DNA of 64,000 nucleotides from Flabesymbios commensalis (taxonomy: Eukaryota > Annelida > Polychaeta > Terebellida > Flabelligeridae): NCBI GenBank assembly GCA_964017125.1, contig OZ024908.1, positions 66,465,440 through 66,529,439 on the forward strand, read 5' to 3'. The notes beneath the pieces are model-generated. The model was given only the letters and a program-made list of their open reading frames with translations, had not been told where the DNA came from and made no database searches. Each line of letters opens with the position of its first letter. The stretch's first letter is position 1. Both the position numbers and the translations under genes were made by a program. Below, piece after piece: positions 12,795 to 24,277 of the stretch.

Positions 12795-12965
12795 CCTTGT
12801 TGCAGTGGTTACACCGCAGGCATGTCACGCTGTGGTATTTAGGTTTTAAAGAAACTAAATATTTACTACTTGCTCACTCGTAAATATTCAGTATTAAGGA
12901 TATCCTTAATTACCGGGAGGTAGTGTGCTCGGCATCAGACTCCCAGGACTAAAATTTTGAATACT
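12795..12965 (+). mobile_element. Old diverged SINE (unit B copy)
   Basis: This is the unit B counterpart of the old SINE at 697-880, with the same order of tRNA-like parts and nearly the same changes. It has no separate evidence of transposition. Confidence 0.55.
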
Positions 12966-13169
12966 ATTCATTTATTTATTAATTCATGATAAAATCAATA
13001 ATTTCTCCAGCCATTCCAGTTCAAATGAATAAAAAAAACCTTACCGAAGTGTAAATGATGCACCTGGAGTTTGGAATTATTCATTGAACTAAGTTTTGAA
13101 TATTTAAATCTATGTTGCTTGCAATATTTTTTTTTTGGAAATACAGACTGATAAATAAAATTAAAAGAA

Positions 13170-13985
13170 TAGGGTTTTAGGCCACCTTTGTGCACATTTT
13201 ATATTACGAAAATGAAATGAAAATGAAATAAATCGGTCTAAGGCCACTTTTTTGGATACAGGCTGAATTGGGCCAGGAGAACCTCCTGAGGATAGTGAGA
13301 TGAGTGAGATGACACTGCCTTCCGGATACAAGATTCGAAATTTAAACCCTGGAGGTCTTAGGCCGAGCACGCTACCTCTCGGTCACGGAGGCTCTCCTTA
13401 ATACGAGTAGATGGGGAAGAAACATTTTTGTTTCTTTCAAACCACGAACTTGAGCGTGAAAGCTGGCGGTACTAACCACTACCCTAGGGCCCCCACCCGT
13501 AGGCTAAACCAGGCCAGGAAAAACTGAAGATGTTGAGATGACACAGGATTCGAAATTCGAACCCTGGCGATCTGAGGCCGAGCACGTTACTTCTCGAAGG
13601 TTCCCCACAATATTAAAACTTCACGAGTGAGCGGGGCAGAAACATTTTGTTCTTTTTATCTTGAAGGCCAGAGCGGGGCTTAAACCTGCGGAAACAAAAA
13701 TGTTTCTTCCCCATCCACGTGTGAAAGTCAGTATTGTGGGGAGCCTCCGTGACCGAGAGGTAGCGTGCTCGGCCTCAGACTGCCAGGGCTCGAATTTCGA
13801 ATCCTGTGTCTGGAGAACAGTGTCATCTCAATCATCTCACCATCCGCAGGAAGTTCTTCTGGTCCAGTTTAGCCTATATGTGCACAAAGGTGGCCTAAAG
13901 CCCGATTCATTTCATTTCAAACCTGCGATCTCCGACTTTCCAAACAGGCAGCTTTACCCACCGAATCAAGGAATCCACACTTACG
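13170..13985 (-). mobile_element. Three-deep SINE nest (unit B copy)
   Basis: This is the unit B equivalent of the nest at 1,075-1,880. An outer minus-strand SINE is interrupted by an inner minus-strand SINE (about 13,205-13,497) and by a plus-strand SINE (13,691-13,917). The insertion points match unit A, so the nest was complete before A and B separated. Confidence 0.65.
13691..13917 (+). mobile_element. SINE insertion (unit B copy)
   Basis: A 227-bp copy is flanked by TAAACCTGCG (13,681-13,690) and CAAACCTGCG (13,918-13,927), the same target duplication as in unit A with one later change. The second tRNA-like part with TTTCGAATCC and the GTGCACAAAGG body are intact. Confidence 0.8.
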
Positions 13986-14152
13986 GACGGATACAAAAAT
14001 TGTTGAATTACAAGAGATCAATACATGAGAGATCACTCCTCATTCATCTTCTACTCTTGCTGTGGTTGGCAAATTACGCCATCCGAATGAAACAATTCAT
14101 TAGCGATCATATAAAATCTGATATTATTATAATCAAAACTCATTTAAGCATA

Positions 14153-16551
14153 CAATCAACATCAATCAATCAATAAAACTTTTACAGCGCCTATATCCTG
14201 AGAGGACCGAGCTCAGAGGCGCACAAATCTTTAGCGTGATCATGTGTCATAATCGAGGCCAAAGCAGGTTCGTCAACAGGGAGCCGGGTTGCTGAGGAGC
14301 TAGGGTGGGAAATCCAGATCGAATAGGTGCGATTTAAGTAAATTCCGTATTTAAGTAATAATTTCCGGAATGTTAAAATTGTTTCGGCATTAAATATCGG
14401 CACAGGCAGAGCGTTCCATAAGGCTTGGCCAGATATAGAGAAAGCTCTTGACCCAGTCTTAGTTTTTATACGAGGAACAACAAATCGATTTGAATTTGTG
14501 GAGCGTAGATATTTTGAGCATCGCGGACGAACAAGTAAATCAGCCAGATATGCAGGCTGGTTGTCTTTCAGTGTTCGGAAAGTTATTGTGCATATTTTAA
14601 AATGAATGCGAAACCTGACAGGAAGCCAATGTAATCGTTTTAGAATAGGAGTCGAACGACTAAAACCTGGGGCCTTGGTTACCACTCTTGCAAGGCAGTT
14701 CTGAACTCGTTATAATCTAGCGATATCCTTTTCTGATATATTGAAAAACAGTGAGTTACAATAATTTAAATTGCTACTGACCCGTGCCACTGCAATTTGC
14801 TTGGCAAGATCTAAGGACAGACGCAAATCACGGATATGATAGAAGCATGCCCTACATGTTTGTGATGTGTGTTTTCGGAAAATTAAGGTACTGTCGAATA
14901 CTACACCAAAATTTTTGGCTGATGCAGATGGACTTGTGTCTTGACTTAAAATTAAGCATGGGAAAGTATTTTTCTCGCTGGAGTTTGGTCCCAATGAGAA
15001 GAAATTCTGTCTTACTAGGATTACGCTTCAGCTTAGACCCTGTTATCCAGGCCATTACACAATGTTGCAAATTCTCAAAAGATTCTTTAGCGTTGGAAAC
15101 TGATAGAGACATGTAAATTTGAGTATCATCGGCATAAAGATGGTAGTCTATGTCAAAACTGGAGATGATAGCGCTGAGCGATGTAGTGTACATGTATAGG
15201 GTAAAAAGCACTGGTCCCACAGAGCCAGAGCCCTGTTGAACTCCATATGAGAGTATGGCTTTATCTGACAGAGTGCCTTTAATTTTTACGGATTGCTGCC
15301 TATTTTGTAAATAAGAAGAAAACCAAATTTGAGCCAGCCCAGATATTCCATACAAATCTGAAAGTCTATTTGTTAATGTAGCATGGTCAATGGTGTCGAA
15401 AGCGGCCGACAGGTCAAGCAAGGTCAGTACTGTAACCTCACCCTGGTCCATACTAATAAGTATTATATCGTTATGTACTTTCAGTAGCGTTGATTCTGTA
15501 GAATTATGTTTCCTCTAGGCTGATTGTAATGGATTAGATTTTTTATATGAGCTTGCAGCCGATTGGCTACTACCTTTTCTAAGATTTTAGAAATGAAACT
15601 CAAGTTGGATACAGGCCTGTAATGTTTCAGTTTTTTTTAGGAAGATATGTTTTTTAAGTAGTGCTCTTACATGAGCTTCTTTGAAATTTTGAGGAAATGT
15701 ACTAGTTTCCATTGAAGTGCTAATTATATCAGTGATGGGAGTTATTAATATATCAAGACAATTTTTCAGCACGCTTGTAGGAATGGGGTCCAGATCACAT
15801 GATTTTGACGATGAGCTCAAAATAAGCTTCTTAATTTCATCTTCTGATCTAATTTGTGGTTTTTGCTCTGATGGAACATTGTGTACTTTATCCGGAAATT
15901 AGGAACGGGTAGTTTCAATTTTTTCAACAAAATATTTAGAGAAATGGCCACAAAGTGATTTTACTGAAGTGAATTCTGGCAAAGCCGGCGGTGGAATTCT
16001 ATGCAGAATGCTATTTATTGAGCTCCATAGACGACGGGGATTGTCCGAATTTTCTGAAATTACATCAGCTAAATATTTCGATTTAGCTTTTGTCATCATA
16101 CTGTTACACAGGTAGCACTGATTATTGTAACGATAACGATCTAGGTGATTGTATGATAGATCTGCGCCATGTTCGTGCGAGATTGAGGCGAATGGTTTTA
16201 GCCTTCATTATTTCTTGAGTCATGGAGTTAGTGGTTTTCTGGGTAGAGTCTTTGTACTTGCAGGAGCGTATTTGTCTAAGTAGAGCCAAGGACAGAATCA
16301 TACTGTTAACAGAGAGCTGAGAGTTCTTTCTTTGGTTTCTTTATTATATCTGAATTTAGAATATCTGAATGAAACGATTCATTATCAATTTTGTTTGTTT
16401 TTCGGAACGATATTTTTTTCTTATTCAATTTCGTTTTGCAACCGTCAATCTCTGATATGACCGCGAGATTGTCTGAAATACCTGCTGCCGAAAAAACTGA
16501 TTTGATAGAATTGGAAGTGCACTTGGTGATTAGCAGATCTATCCAATGACC
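14153..16551 (-). mobile_element. CR1/L2-like LINE, 5' truncated and broken (unit B)
   Basis: This is the unit B copy of the LINE at 2,070-4,472, inserted at the same site (AGCATA at 14,147-14,152 and AGCATT at 16,552-16,557). Reverse transcriptase pieces with LLDLSAAFDTIDH, YADDTQIY and RLHWLPVRFRIHFK lie in several frames. The C-terminal frame is longer here than in A: it continues from RLHWLPVRF past the point where A's frame ends, to about 14,191. It shows independent small changes since duplication and is not functional. Confidence 0.85.
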
Positions 16552-16990
16552 AGCATTATTCTGACATTACCCTAAATCTTCATACAAATTTAAATTTTAA
16601 ATGCAGTTTGGAAGAATTATAGATAAGCCATCACACGGTACTTCAAATTTATACAAAACGATTATTATTTTGGTAAAAATGTAGTTTAGCTTATAATTGT
16701 TTCGAATTGTCGAGAGACAGCTGAGAACTCAGAAACGCCTACACCCAATGCCGACGTACATTTCGCGCAAACTTCACTTGGGTTCCCCTGATATGACATA
16801 CACATTGACGGAAACAGACGATGATACCACCTTTGATGCAACAGCTCATAAAAATTATTATTTTACTTAAATTATATCGAAAAATATTTCCACTGCTATT
16901 CTTATATATACTTTATAATTTTTAAAAGAATACCAAAATGTAAACTAAAATAGAATTTGCACCTCACCAGATGTGCAATACCATCCCATC

Positions 16991-17060
16991 AGACAGGACA
17001 CGTTGACCCAAGGCTAGGCCAACATTATCCCAGCATTGGTAAACGTGTCGTGTTTGTTGG
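16991..17060. mobile_element. Palindromic MITE, CCCAGCAAACAC family (unit B)
   Basis: This is the unit B counterpart of 4,904-4,975. The right arm reads ACGTGTCGTGTTTGTTGG. Confidence 0.55.
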
Positions 17061-18372
17061 GGTGCTCATATAAACTTTTTTGGATAAACATGTACCACCG
17101 AAATACGGCTCAAATGCTGGATCTGTGAGCTGGTCAATAACTGATGACATATAGATTTACAAAATAAGAATGAGCAGTCGGAAATAATCTGGAGGCGAAA
17201 CCGATCAGATTATATTTGATCATGACTGAAGACAAAGGTCCACTTGTGCAATATATTAATTTAATTTCGAAGTGAAATAAATAATATTTCGTTAACTGCT
17301 GTCAGGAATATCAGATTCGACCATCCTCGTGTCGTGAACCCTCTCTCCAAACGCCCCCAAATTATTTCATTAAGCCCTACTCACTTTCTAATAAGTCACA
17401 GGAAAGTGACGTGTTGAAGCTTATTCTATAACCACCCAGCTAATCATGCGACTTTGACCCATGTCCAACTCAAATTGTCAATGACTGCGCTGCTATGCTT
17501 GCTGGATCAATCATCAAAGTGGTAAATCTCTGATTGACGGAGGGTAATATACAAAGATGTATTTAAATGTTACACAATTGTTAAAAAAACATCACTAAAT
17601 TCCAATGGAATTAGTAATTGTAGACCTTATTTCTTTCTCTGGTTTAAATTATGTTTTCAAATTGATTGATAACTTTTTGCAATCCAAATACAATCTCACA
17701 AGCAGATGTGAATTTCTTATCAAGCAGGCCATTCCACTGATTTTTTATACATTTGTTCCATGTGCAACATTTCTTTGAAATTCTACGTCTTTTACATATA
17801 TTATTTATAAATAATATTAATCAAATAAATGACCTGCGCGATTTGCTGAATCACAGATAGATAGATATTTTATTTAACGACAGGAAGTCTATGCAGACTT
17901 ATGCGTCATTAAAAATAAACAGTATAAAATATAAATGTACATGTCTATATACAACAGGACACAGGCAACTATACAATAGATTTTCTTTACCGAATAATGA
18001 AGGACATGCTTCGTATATGCCTACAGCATCCAGCCACACGAGGAAAACATAACATTCGTAATAAAAAAATCGCGAATATAGCAGTTATGTCGTATTTGTG
18101 AAGCGCAATAGCCTTGACCTCCAATATTCTCACCGACCTAGCTAATACAATGTTGTATGGGGAAGGGGAATGGCGCTTTAGATAACTTTATTTTCACCGA
18201 GTAGCCATTCAAAACGGTATCCGGTGACGTCCGGTGACGACATATTAGGCAGACTACAAGCATATTATTTGTATTTGCTATAAACTACAACCAGAAATAC
18301 ATCTGCTACAACGTATATGCCTAGCAGAGCTGAATGGCGCGGTAAAGTGATCCATGTCCGCATTTGACACTA

Positions 18373-18443
18373 CCCAGCAAGCCCGACGTTGACGGTGGGC
18401 CAACATTGAGCATACATTGGATCGATGTGTCGCGTTCGCTGGG
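18373..18443. mobile_element. Palindromic MITE, CCCAGCAAACAC family (unit B)
   Basis: This is the unit B counterpart of 6,103-6,173, with the same TA on either side. Confidence 0.65.
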
Positions 18444-18563
18444 TAATTTAATTTAGTAGAAATATAATTATTTGAATTGGCAAAGTTATGTATTTCGTTT
18501 TTAATTCAATTTTATTATGTCAATAATTAAAAACGTTTGAAAATATATGAATGGATGCGGGTT

Positions 18564-18675
18564 AACCCTTTCAGCGCGGGGACCGTCTTTATACGTCAGT
18601 ATCTGACGTCTGTAGACGTCAGATTCTGACGTATAAAGACGTATTCTATCGGCCGTAGGCCCATGACATAGGTAT
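18564..18675 (+). mobile_element. Truncated TTAA MITE, family 3 (unit B)
   Basis: The left end (TTAACCCTTTCAGCGCGGGG) and ACGTC hairpin match 6,289-6,513. After GGCCCATGACATAGGTAT the sequence departs from unit A, so this MITE marks the left edge of the unit-B-specific block. Confidence 0.65.
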
Positions 18676-19587
18676 GTTATTACTACTACTCAGGTTGTTA
18701 TTCCAGATATTTTGAAACTTCAATGGCTGAATTTGGACCAGTAAAATTATTTTGTGAATTTAATTTATCCGCTAATGTAAACTCGCAATTTTTGAATGTG
18801 ATGCAGACGGATGCACACAAAACGGTTTGCAGTTCCTGACATCTAAGGACCTGTACTGATAGAAAATATGTTTTTATTTTTGTTTGAAAATATACTAAGA
18901 TGTCAAATGTCAAATGTGTCAGTACGCATAAAACTCTTTACAAGTTTAATTATATTGATTGGAACACTTGGAAATATTGAAATCAATGAGTGTCTACAAT
19001 TTTATGATAAGTGAGCTGAATTGGGATGAAGAGGGGGTAAGGTCACTTTCTCATATCTTGAGAACTCAATATAATTCACAGATATACAAATAAGATATTA
19101 TGGCAAAGCTAATGCATAAGGCTACAATGATACTGCATATCTAAGTCACGAGAACATCACAATTAGACAAATGAATGTTAAAATAAACATTCTCAAACCT
19201 TAAATAAACAAAAAAATGTAAATATTTTCTAATTTATCTACTGTAGTGGTTAAAGAGCATGTCTATGTGAGGGTATTAACTACACAACTACTCAGCGTGT
19301 CATTACAAACAATTTGGTACTTAAATTGTTGAATTTGGACTACTATTAAGGTCAGGACACGAATTTAACTAATTTTCTTGATTTTTTCGATTTTGTGAAA
19401 AATCATACACCCCCAAGTATAAAATCGCGTTTTAGAATGCTATGCACAGCGATGCACAGCCAACGGATTGCAGTTCCTGGCACCTAAGAACCTGTACTAA
19501 TGGAAAAGCAAAGTTAAACAATGTTTATTTTTGTTTGAAAAAACACCAAGAAATAGAGCTCTTTTAGAGATTTGCTGCTCCTCTAAA

Positions 19588-19838
19588 TGGGGTTTTGTCA
19601 AGTTTAAAAAAATATAAAAAATCCGAGAAAAAATCGGAAGTGGATGGGTGTGTCAAGCTCCAGCTCGGATTTGTAATTTTTTGGGAATTTTTTTTTGTGT
19701 GTGTTTTTTGTGTTGTTTTCATGTTTCCAAAAGTTTCTCAAAATAATTAAAAAATGGGTAGGGGGTGGGTGAATGGTTTCTGACCAATCCGAATTTTTCT
19801 CGGATTTTTTTGATTTTTTTCAACTTGACAAGACCCCT
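19588..19838. mobile_element. Foldback element with about 50-bp arms
   Basis: The left arm (about 19,588-19,637) and right arm (19,789-19,838) are inverted copies. They share GGGGT(C/T)TTGTCAAGTT, then an A-rich run, then AATCCGAGAAAAA. The interior has GGGTAGGGGGTGGGTG. It looks like a small foldback or MITE of unknown family. Confidence 0.6.
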
Positions 19839-19979
19839 AATAACTTCCATTTTGTATCCAATAATTTTGTGGTTAGTCATTAATACTTTTTAATTGTTTT
19901 CTTCTTTTTGGTACTTCAGGGGTTGATGCGCATGTATAAACTACTTTGCATATTCATTGTTAACAAAACAACAGATGAC

Positions 19980-20094
19980 GCCCACGTAACACGATACGTT
20001 GACCCAATTATAGTGTGACACTGGTCCAACGTTTGTAATGCTGGTCCAGCATTATGCCATCATCCAGGTCTCGTATTTACTGGCAGGTGACGAT
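19980..20094. mobile_element. Palindromic MITE, CCCAGCAAACAC family (degenerate)
   Basis: The ends ACGCCCACGTAACACGATAC and GGTCTCGTATTTACTGGC are an imperfect inverted repeat. The interior has GACCCAATTATAG and CTGGTCCAGCATTATG words typical of the family. Confidence 0.45.
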
Positions 20095-20184
20095 GTGTGC
20101 AAGGGTAGATACGGGCAAAGAGAACCAAAATAAGTGTCAAATCCCGTAAATAACGTCATGCCAGAAATGACTTCCTCGTGTCCA

Positions 20185-20290
20185 ACTTGTTTATTATTAT
20201 TATTGCATTTATATTGCGCCTTATCTCAATTTATTCTAAGGCGCAGAGTAAATTAGCAAGGCCTGTTATGATTGAAATTTCAACTCAGTC
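20185..20290 (-). repeat. Probable LINE 3' end with TTA-repeat tail
   Basis: TTATTATTATTATTGCATTT is followed by ATATTGCGCCTTATCTC and AAGGCGCAGAG. On the minus strand this reads as a LINE 3' end with an AAT-type tail. No coding sequence is attached. Confidence 0.4.
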
Positions 20291-21169
20291 TCCTGTTTAG
20301 AAATAAATGGTATTATGCGTTATAATAGGTCCTATAGATCATCAGTTATATATATTATCTATTCTTTGATTCAGAGAAGCAATTTTGTCAATTAGAGCAA
20401 AATATCTTAATAAGCTCATAAAAATTCTCCCGAAAGCTGAAAATACTCAAAGTGATAACAAATCAATATAAAAACCTTCAACTAAAAACAAAATCCCGCT
20501 CCACTACATGACTGATGCCTCACGTTGCGTCGCTTGATAGGCTTAAATTGTTATTGTTGTTTGGACTCTCACCAATTAGGTCGTGGTCGTGGTCGGAACC
20601 GCGGGCTCTGAGGGAGCTGACGGTTCTGACCACGACACTCACGCTGAGGAAGGCTAGGTGAAAGCTTTGTGGAGTCAACGCACTTGATATGTATGAAGCA
20701 CTGCACAGTATGAATGTTTGAGCACAGCACTATTCTAATGACACCATGATAAATGATGGACATGAATAAAGATCAATGAATCGGCTCTACTGGTTGTCTT
20801 GTTTGTGAGGAGGGGTTCCGCTAAGTGCTGTATACACTCGTGGGGCTCAGAGAACCACGAGACCCCCAAAAAATCTACAACATGGAGTACTTGGCACATA
20901 TATAAGGCCATGAATGATATCATGAATGATAACAGGCCTTGCTAAGTTACTCCCGTGGAGCGATAGCACAATAGTGCGTACTGCAACGAAATATACAGAT
21001 ACAGATACAGAAATATGTAAAGATCCTAAGACCTACCCAAGTTTGAACTTTATTATTAGTGAAACGAGCTGGTAAGACGATTTTTTTCTGGGAGGCAATA
21101 TAAAGTAATGCTATGCAAGAAAGAAACATGACGATTCATCAAGCATAACCCCTACAGCCTGAGCTATTC

Positions 21170-21300
21170 AATTGCATTTTTTCAGTCACTTGAAGTTGTG
21201 TTTCGCTGCCATGATCTACAACTCCAAGTGACTGAAAATTACTTGGATTTGTAAAATTAAGTCACAGCTTATGTCAGTTTCAAATATTCAAAGACATTTT
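21170..21300. repeat. GAAGTTGTG hairpin element (unit B)
   Basis: TTTTTCAGTCACTTGAAGTT pairs with a later CAACTCCAAGTGACTGAAAA across a GCTGCCATGAT loop. The downstream words (ACTTGGATTTGTAAAATT) match the hairpin elements at 41,193-41,345 and 55,865-55,985, so this is a separate MITE subfamily. Confidence 0.55.
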
Positions 21301-21652
21301 TTTAGTTCTATAAGCATGATAAGCTAGTTTTAAATTAATAGAAGTAGGATATTTGTGGTAAAACAAAGTCAGGGTCGTTAATAATATAAAGTTTAGGTTA
21401 TTTATGGTATAAGGTATTTTTTATTAACAAAATAAAGTCAAGTTTGTTAACAATATAATGAGATAGATATCGCCATAGATTATAGCTAGCACAAATATGA
21501 CCAGTCTAAGCAGCACAATAACATAGACATTATAATAAATACGTAATATCACAGTTGGGGAAAAGCACTTTGATTTTTCTAGTCTTGCCACAAATGATTT
21601 ATGGAAGATTAACGAATGAAATGTTATCAAACTCCATAATCTGAAACTACAT

Positions 21653-22972
21653 TTACAACACTCCAAAATTAAAGATATCTGGCATGTCTGTGTAGGTTGA
21701 ATCTACATGACTTATACTGTCAGACCAGGAGGTAGAGTCATTACTGTTCTCTGTGTCAGCTGTCATGAAAGGTGAAGCACTGCTTTCTTTTTTACAGGTA
21801 TCCTGAGTGACGTCATCACTCCACCACTGTGACGTCATATCCAGAGGCTGATCTTGGATGAGGCAGGCATTGACAGCCGTTGAGAGAACGTCCTGTGAGT
21901 TATCTTCACTGAGTCTGGACATTAACCTATCGTGATAACCACTGTCCACACTGTTCTCACCGTCAGAAGCACATTGTAGGAAATCATCAGCATTCAGAAG
22001 TTCTTCCTCGCTGCCAGTCAGAGCCTCATCTGAACCTATGGCATCACTGAACAGCTCATCCCAGGAGAGCCCAGCATATTGCTCTGGCTCTGGTTCTGGC
22101 TCTGTCTTCACTGGCCGCTGTACAGCATTCAGTATCACCCGAGCTCCAGATGGAGACACAAACTGATCCGCCATCTTGTATTTCTTGGCGGGCTGTTCTT
22201 CGGGAATTGATAACACTGACATAGAACGTTTGGCAGACAGGTGGGTTGTGACGTCACTGAATGTGTGCTCATGTTCCGGCCCCAGGGTCCAATAACATCC
22301 TTTTCCAGGCTCATTCTTGTGACGAGCGACTTTACGAAAGCACTTGTTCAATGACAGATTGTGACGGATGGAATTCTGCAAATAAGGATTAAAAAAAAGA
22401 TTTAGTCTAGATTGGCTCACAATGGATATTGTTTTTTTATCAGTTAGTTCAAAAATGGTAATAATGGTTTATAATTTTAAACATTGCAGAGTTAACATAA
22501 TTATACCATTGAAAAAAAATAGATAAACATAGACTTATGGTTTCTTTGCAATCATACTAAATTGTATAATCATATCTGTTCAGAATAATTGTACGTTGAC
22601 AGGTAATGTATCCATATATATAGCCATTAAAGACGTACAAATATGTAATCTTACCTGCCAATTACTATTGGTTTGGCTGTAGTAAGGGAAGTTGTTGTAT
22701 ATCCAGCTATATATAGCCGACAGAGTTAGTTTATCATCTCCACCTTCTCGTAAAGCCATGTAGATCAGTTTTGAATAAGAGAATGGTGGCTTGATCTTAT
22801 GGTTTGTTCTATAGTCCACATCATTCTGGATGCCATGAGCAGTGGAGTGGTCTGCCACTTGACTGTGGGATTCATTTCTCACATTACTATTACGGGACTT
22901 GTGGTCAGTCACTTCAAAAGTGACCAAGTGTTGAAGCCAGTCCAGATTAGTCAGACTGTCATCTAAGGACAT
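21653..22972 (-). CDS. FoxJ1-like forkhead transcription factor, copy B
   Basis: Exons 22,972-22,655 and 22,375-21,653 code for 346 residues, with a 279-bp phase-0 intron (GTAAG donor, TTTGCAG acceptor). The forkhead domain at about 58-143 has the same core as the other copies: [24 protein letters not shown] and [13 protein letters not shown]. Private changes sit outside the DNA-binding core: Gly for Val just after CYWTL, Ser for Pro in KRSMSV, and several in residues 33-47. The acidic C-terminal region keeps [10 protein letters not shown] and [10 protein letters not shown]. The reading frame is fully open, so the gene looks functional. Exon 1 and the intron resemble copy C, whereas exon 2 is closer to copy A. 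The 3' flank is unlike both. Role inferred from family: nuclear regulator, possibly of cilium genes. Confidence 0.92.
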
Positions 22973-23030
22973 GATAACAGCTATCTGTTATAAATAATAC
23001 TAAATAAAAATTCAAATTGAGACTGTAGAC

Positions 23031-23038
23031 TTGTTTAC
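23031..23038 (-). promoter_or_regulatory. Conserved forkhead-binding site, copy B
   Basis: GTAAACAA on the gene's strand begins 59 bp upstream of the ATG, exactly as in copies A and C, within a block kept almost unchanged. Confidence 0.45.
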
Positions 23039-23068
23039 TGGACGAGCTAGAGCAGATGAATGAGCTTG

Positions 23069-23165
23069 TGTGTGGAACCCTAGCACCCGAAGGGTGCTGA
23101 GAGTGAGATAATGGCATTAGGATCTCTTGTTAGTGAGTCCTTTTTAGCCTACCAATTCCTCCTGT
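23069..23165. mobile_element. Shortened leader insertion of copy B
   Basis: A 97-bp segment lies between perfect 13-bp repeats ATGAATGAGCTTG (23,056-23,068; 23,166-23,178). It shares the hairpin AGCACCCGAAGGGTGCT with the 289-bp form in unit A. B therefore either lost about 190 bp from the inside or received a shorter form. Confidence 0.7.
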
Positions 23166-23186
23166 ATGAATGAGCTTGACCGTCAA

Positions 23187-23420
23187 CCACATGTTATATA
23201 CCACCAGGATCTCATGAAGGCGTAGTCAACTCAGCGTGATTACACGAGATAATCCTTCTCAGTTAATTGTCAGTGATCACGTGGTGGCGGTCATGGCTTA
23301 GGTGTGACAGTGGCGTGTGACTCTTAACTCATTAATGGGTTGTGTGTTATGATTGTTCTTACGTAATATCTTGTCCCGGCTTGTTTAGACCGTTATAGCT
23401 GTGGCGTATAAGGTGTGAAC
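23187..23420 (-). promoter_or_regulatory. Putative promoter of FoxJ1-like copy B
   Basis: The conserved upstream block holds a TATATAA motif (23,200-23,194 on the minus strand), CACGTG, TTACGTAA (23,366-23,359) and TAAACAA (23,387-23,381), in the same order and similar spacing as copy A. Confidence 0.5.
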
Positions 23421-23679
23421 AAGTGTTATGTGCTGACAGTTTTGTGGCGATCCAAATTTAGACCTATTATTTAAACAAAATCGATTTGTAATTATTATTT
23501 TTTTGAATTTTTTTTTGAATTTTTTGGTCGTACCTTTTCAGATCAATATCATGTTATAAATGGATGCTATCTACTTCAAGTTTTTCAGTTACCCTACGGA
23601 AATAAAGTGGTATTGTCATTTCAGTATCTAAATATAATCAAAATAGTATGCAATTTAAATTGAAATGCGTTATATTTAC

Positions 23680-23930
23680 TTAACCCTTTCAGGCCTGAAT
23701 TTACCTTTGTCATCTTCATCCACTACAAGCCGCGAATTGCTGTCGCAATTCACGACTTGTAGTGAATGAAGATGATTTGATGTTGTTTAAAAATTTAAGA
23801 AAATTGCCATGAATTGGTAAACCAGTTTCATGGAAATATTCATTCTAAAACCCCTCGTTGTAGAAAATTACGTCTTTTTGCACGGATATAAAATGATACT
23901 TTAATGCATCGTGAGGGCTGAAAGGGTTAA
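23680..23930. mobile_element. TTAA MITE, CCCTTTCAGGCC ends (family 4), unit B only
   Basis: A 251-bp element has TTAA at both ends (23,680-23,683; 23,927-23,930). Terminal words are CCCTTTCAGGCCTGAATT and GGGCTGAAAGGG. Inside is a long hairpin with arms CATCCACTACAAGCCGCGAA and its inverted partner. Unit A at 11,259-11,262 shows a single TTAA in the same context, which is the empty site. A related copy is at 59,197. Confidence 0.85.
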
Positions 23931-24043
23931 TGAACATTCTTTAATTTATTCAGGTCATCACACATGCTCGCACGTTAATTTGCATATAAATAGCAGGACT
24001 TATAGATGTATTTATTACTCAGATGAATCACCATGTAACAGTA

Positions 24044-24277
24044 TGTAACCCTTTAACCTCAAAATTAAGAAGTGTTCACCCAATTGTGTCCTGCTAAAGC
24101 GATTCACAACATCAGGTGAGAAAAAATTATTCAGATTTGACTAAATAAAGGTAATTTTTTTTAAATCTTACTGATTGATATCACCTTTTACATTAACATG
24201 TTTGAAAGCTGATATTTATTGTGCTTATAAAAAAATTAAAAAACGAATATAATCGTGAGCGGTGGTTAAAAGGTTAA
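24044..24277 (+). mobile_element. TTAA MITE, family 1 (unit B)
   Basis: This is the unit B counterpart of 11,373-11,610. The left end CCCTTTAACCTC is better kept here, although the flanking TTAA has become GTAA; the right end is GGTGGTTAAAAGGTTAA. Confidence 0.6.

Larger units (their letters stand above)
18676..21150. other. Unit-B-specific block replacing the gene's 3' flank
   Basis: No counterpart is seen in unit A or C. Two diverged copies of a repeat of about 200 bp occur at about 18,735-18,905 and 19,330-19,560, sharing TGCAGTTCCTG and CCTGTACTAATGGA words. A foldback, a MITE and a LINE-like tail are listed separately. I found no convincing gene here. Confidence 0.55.
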
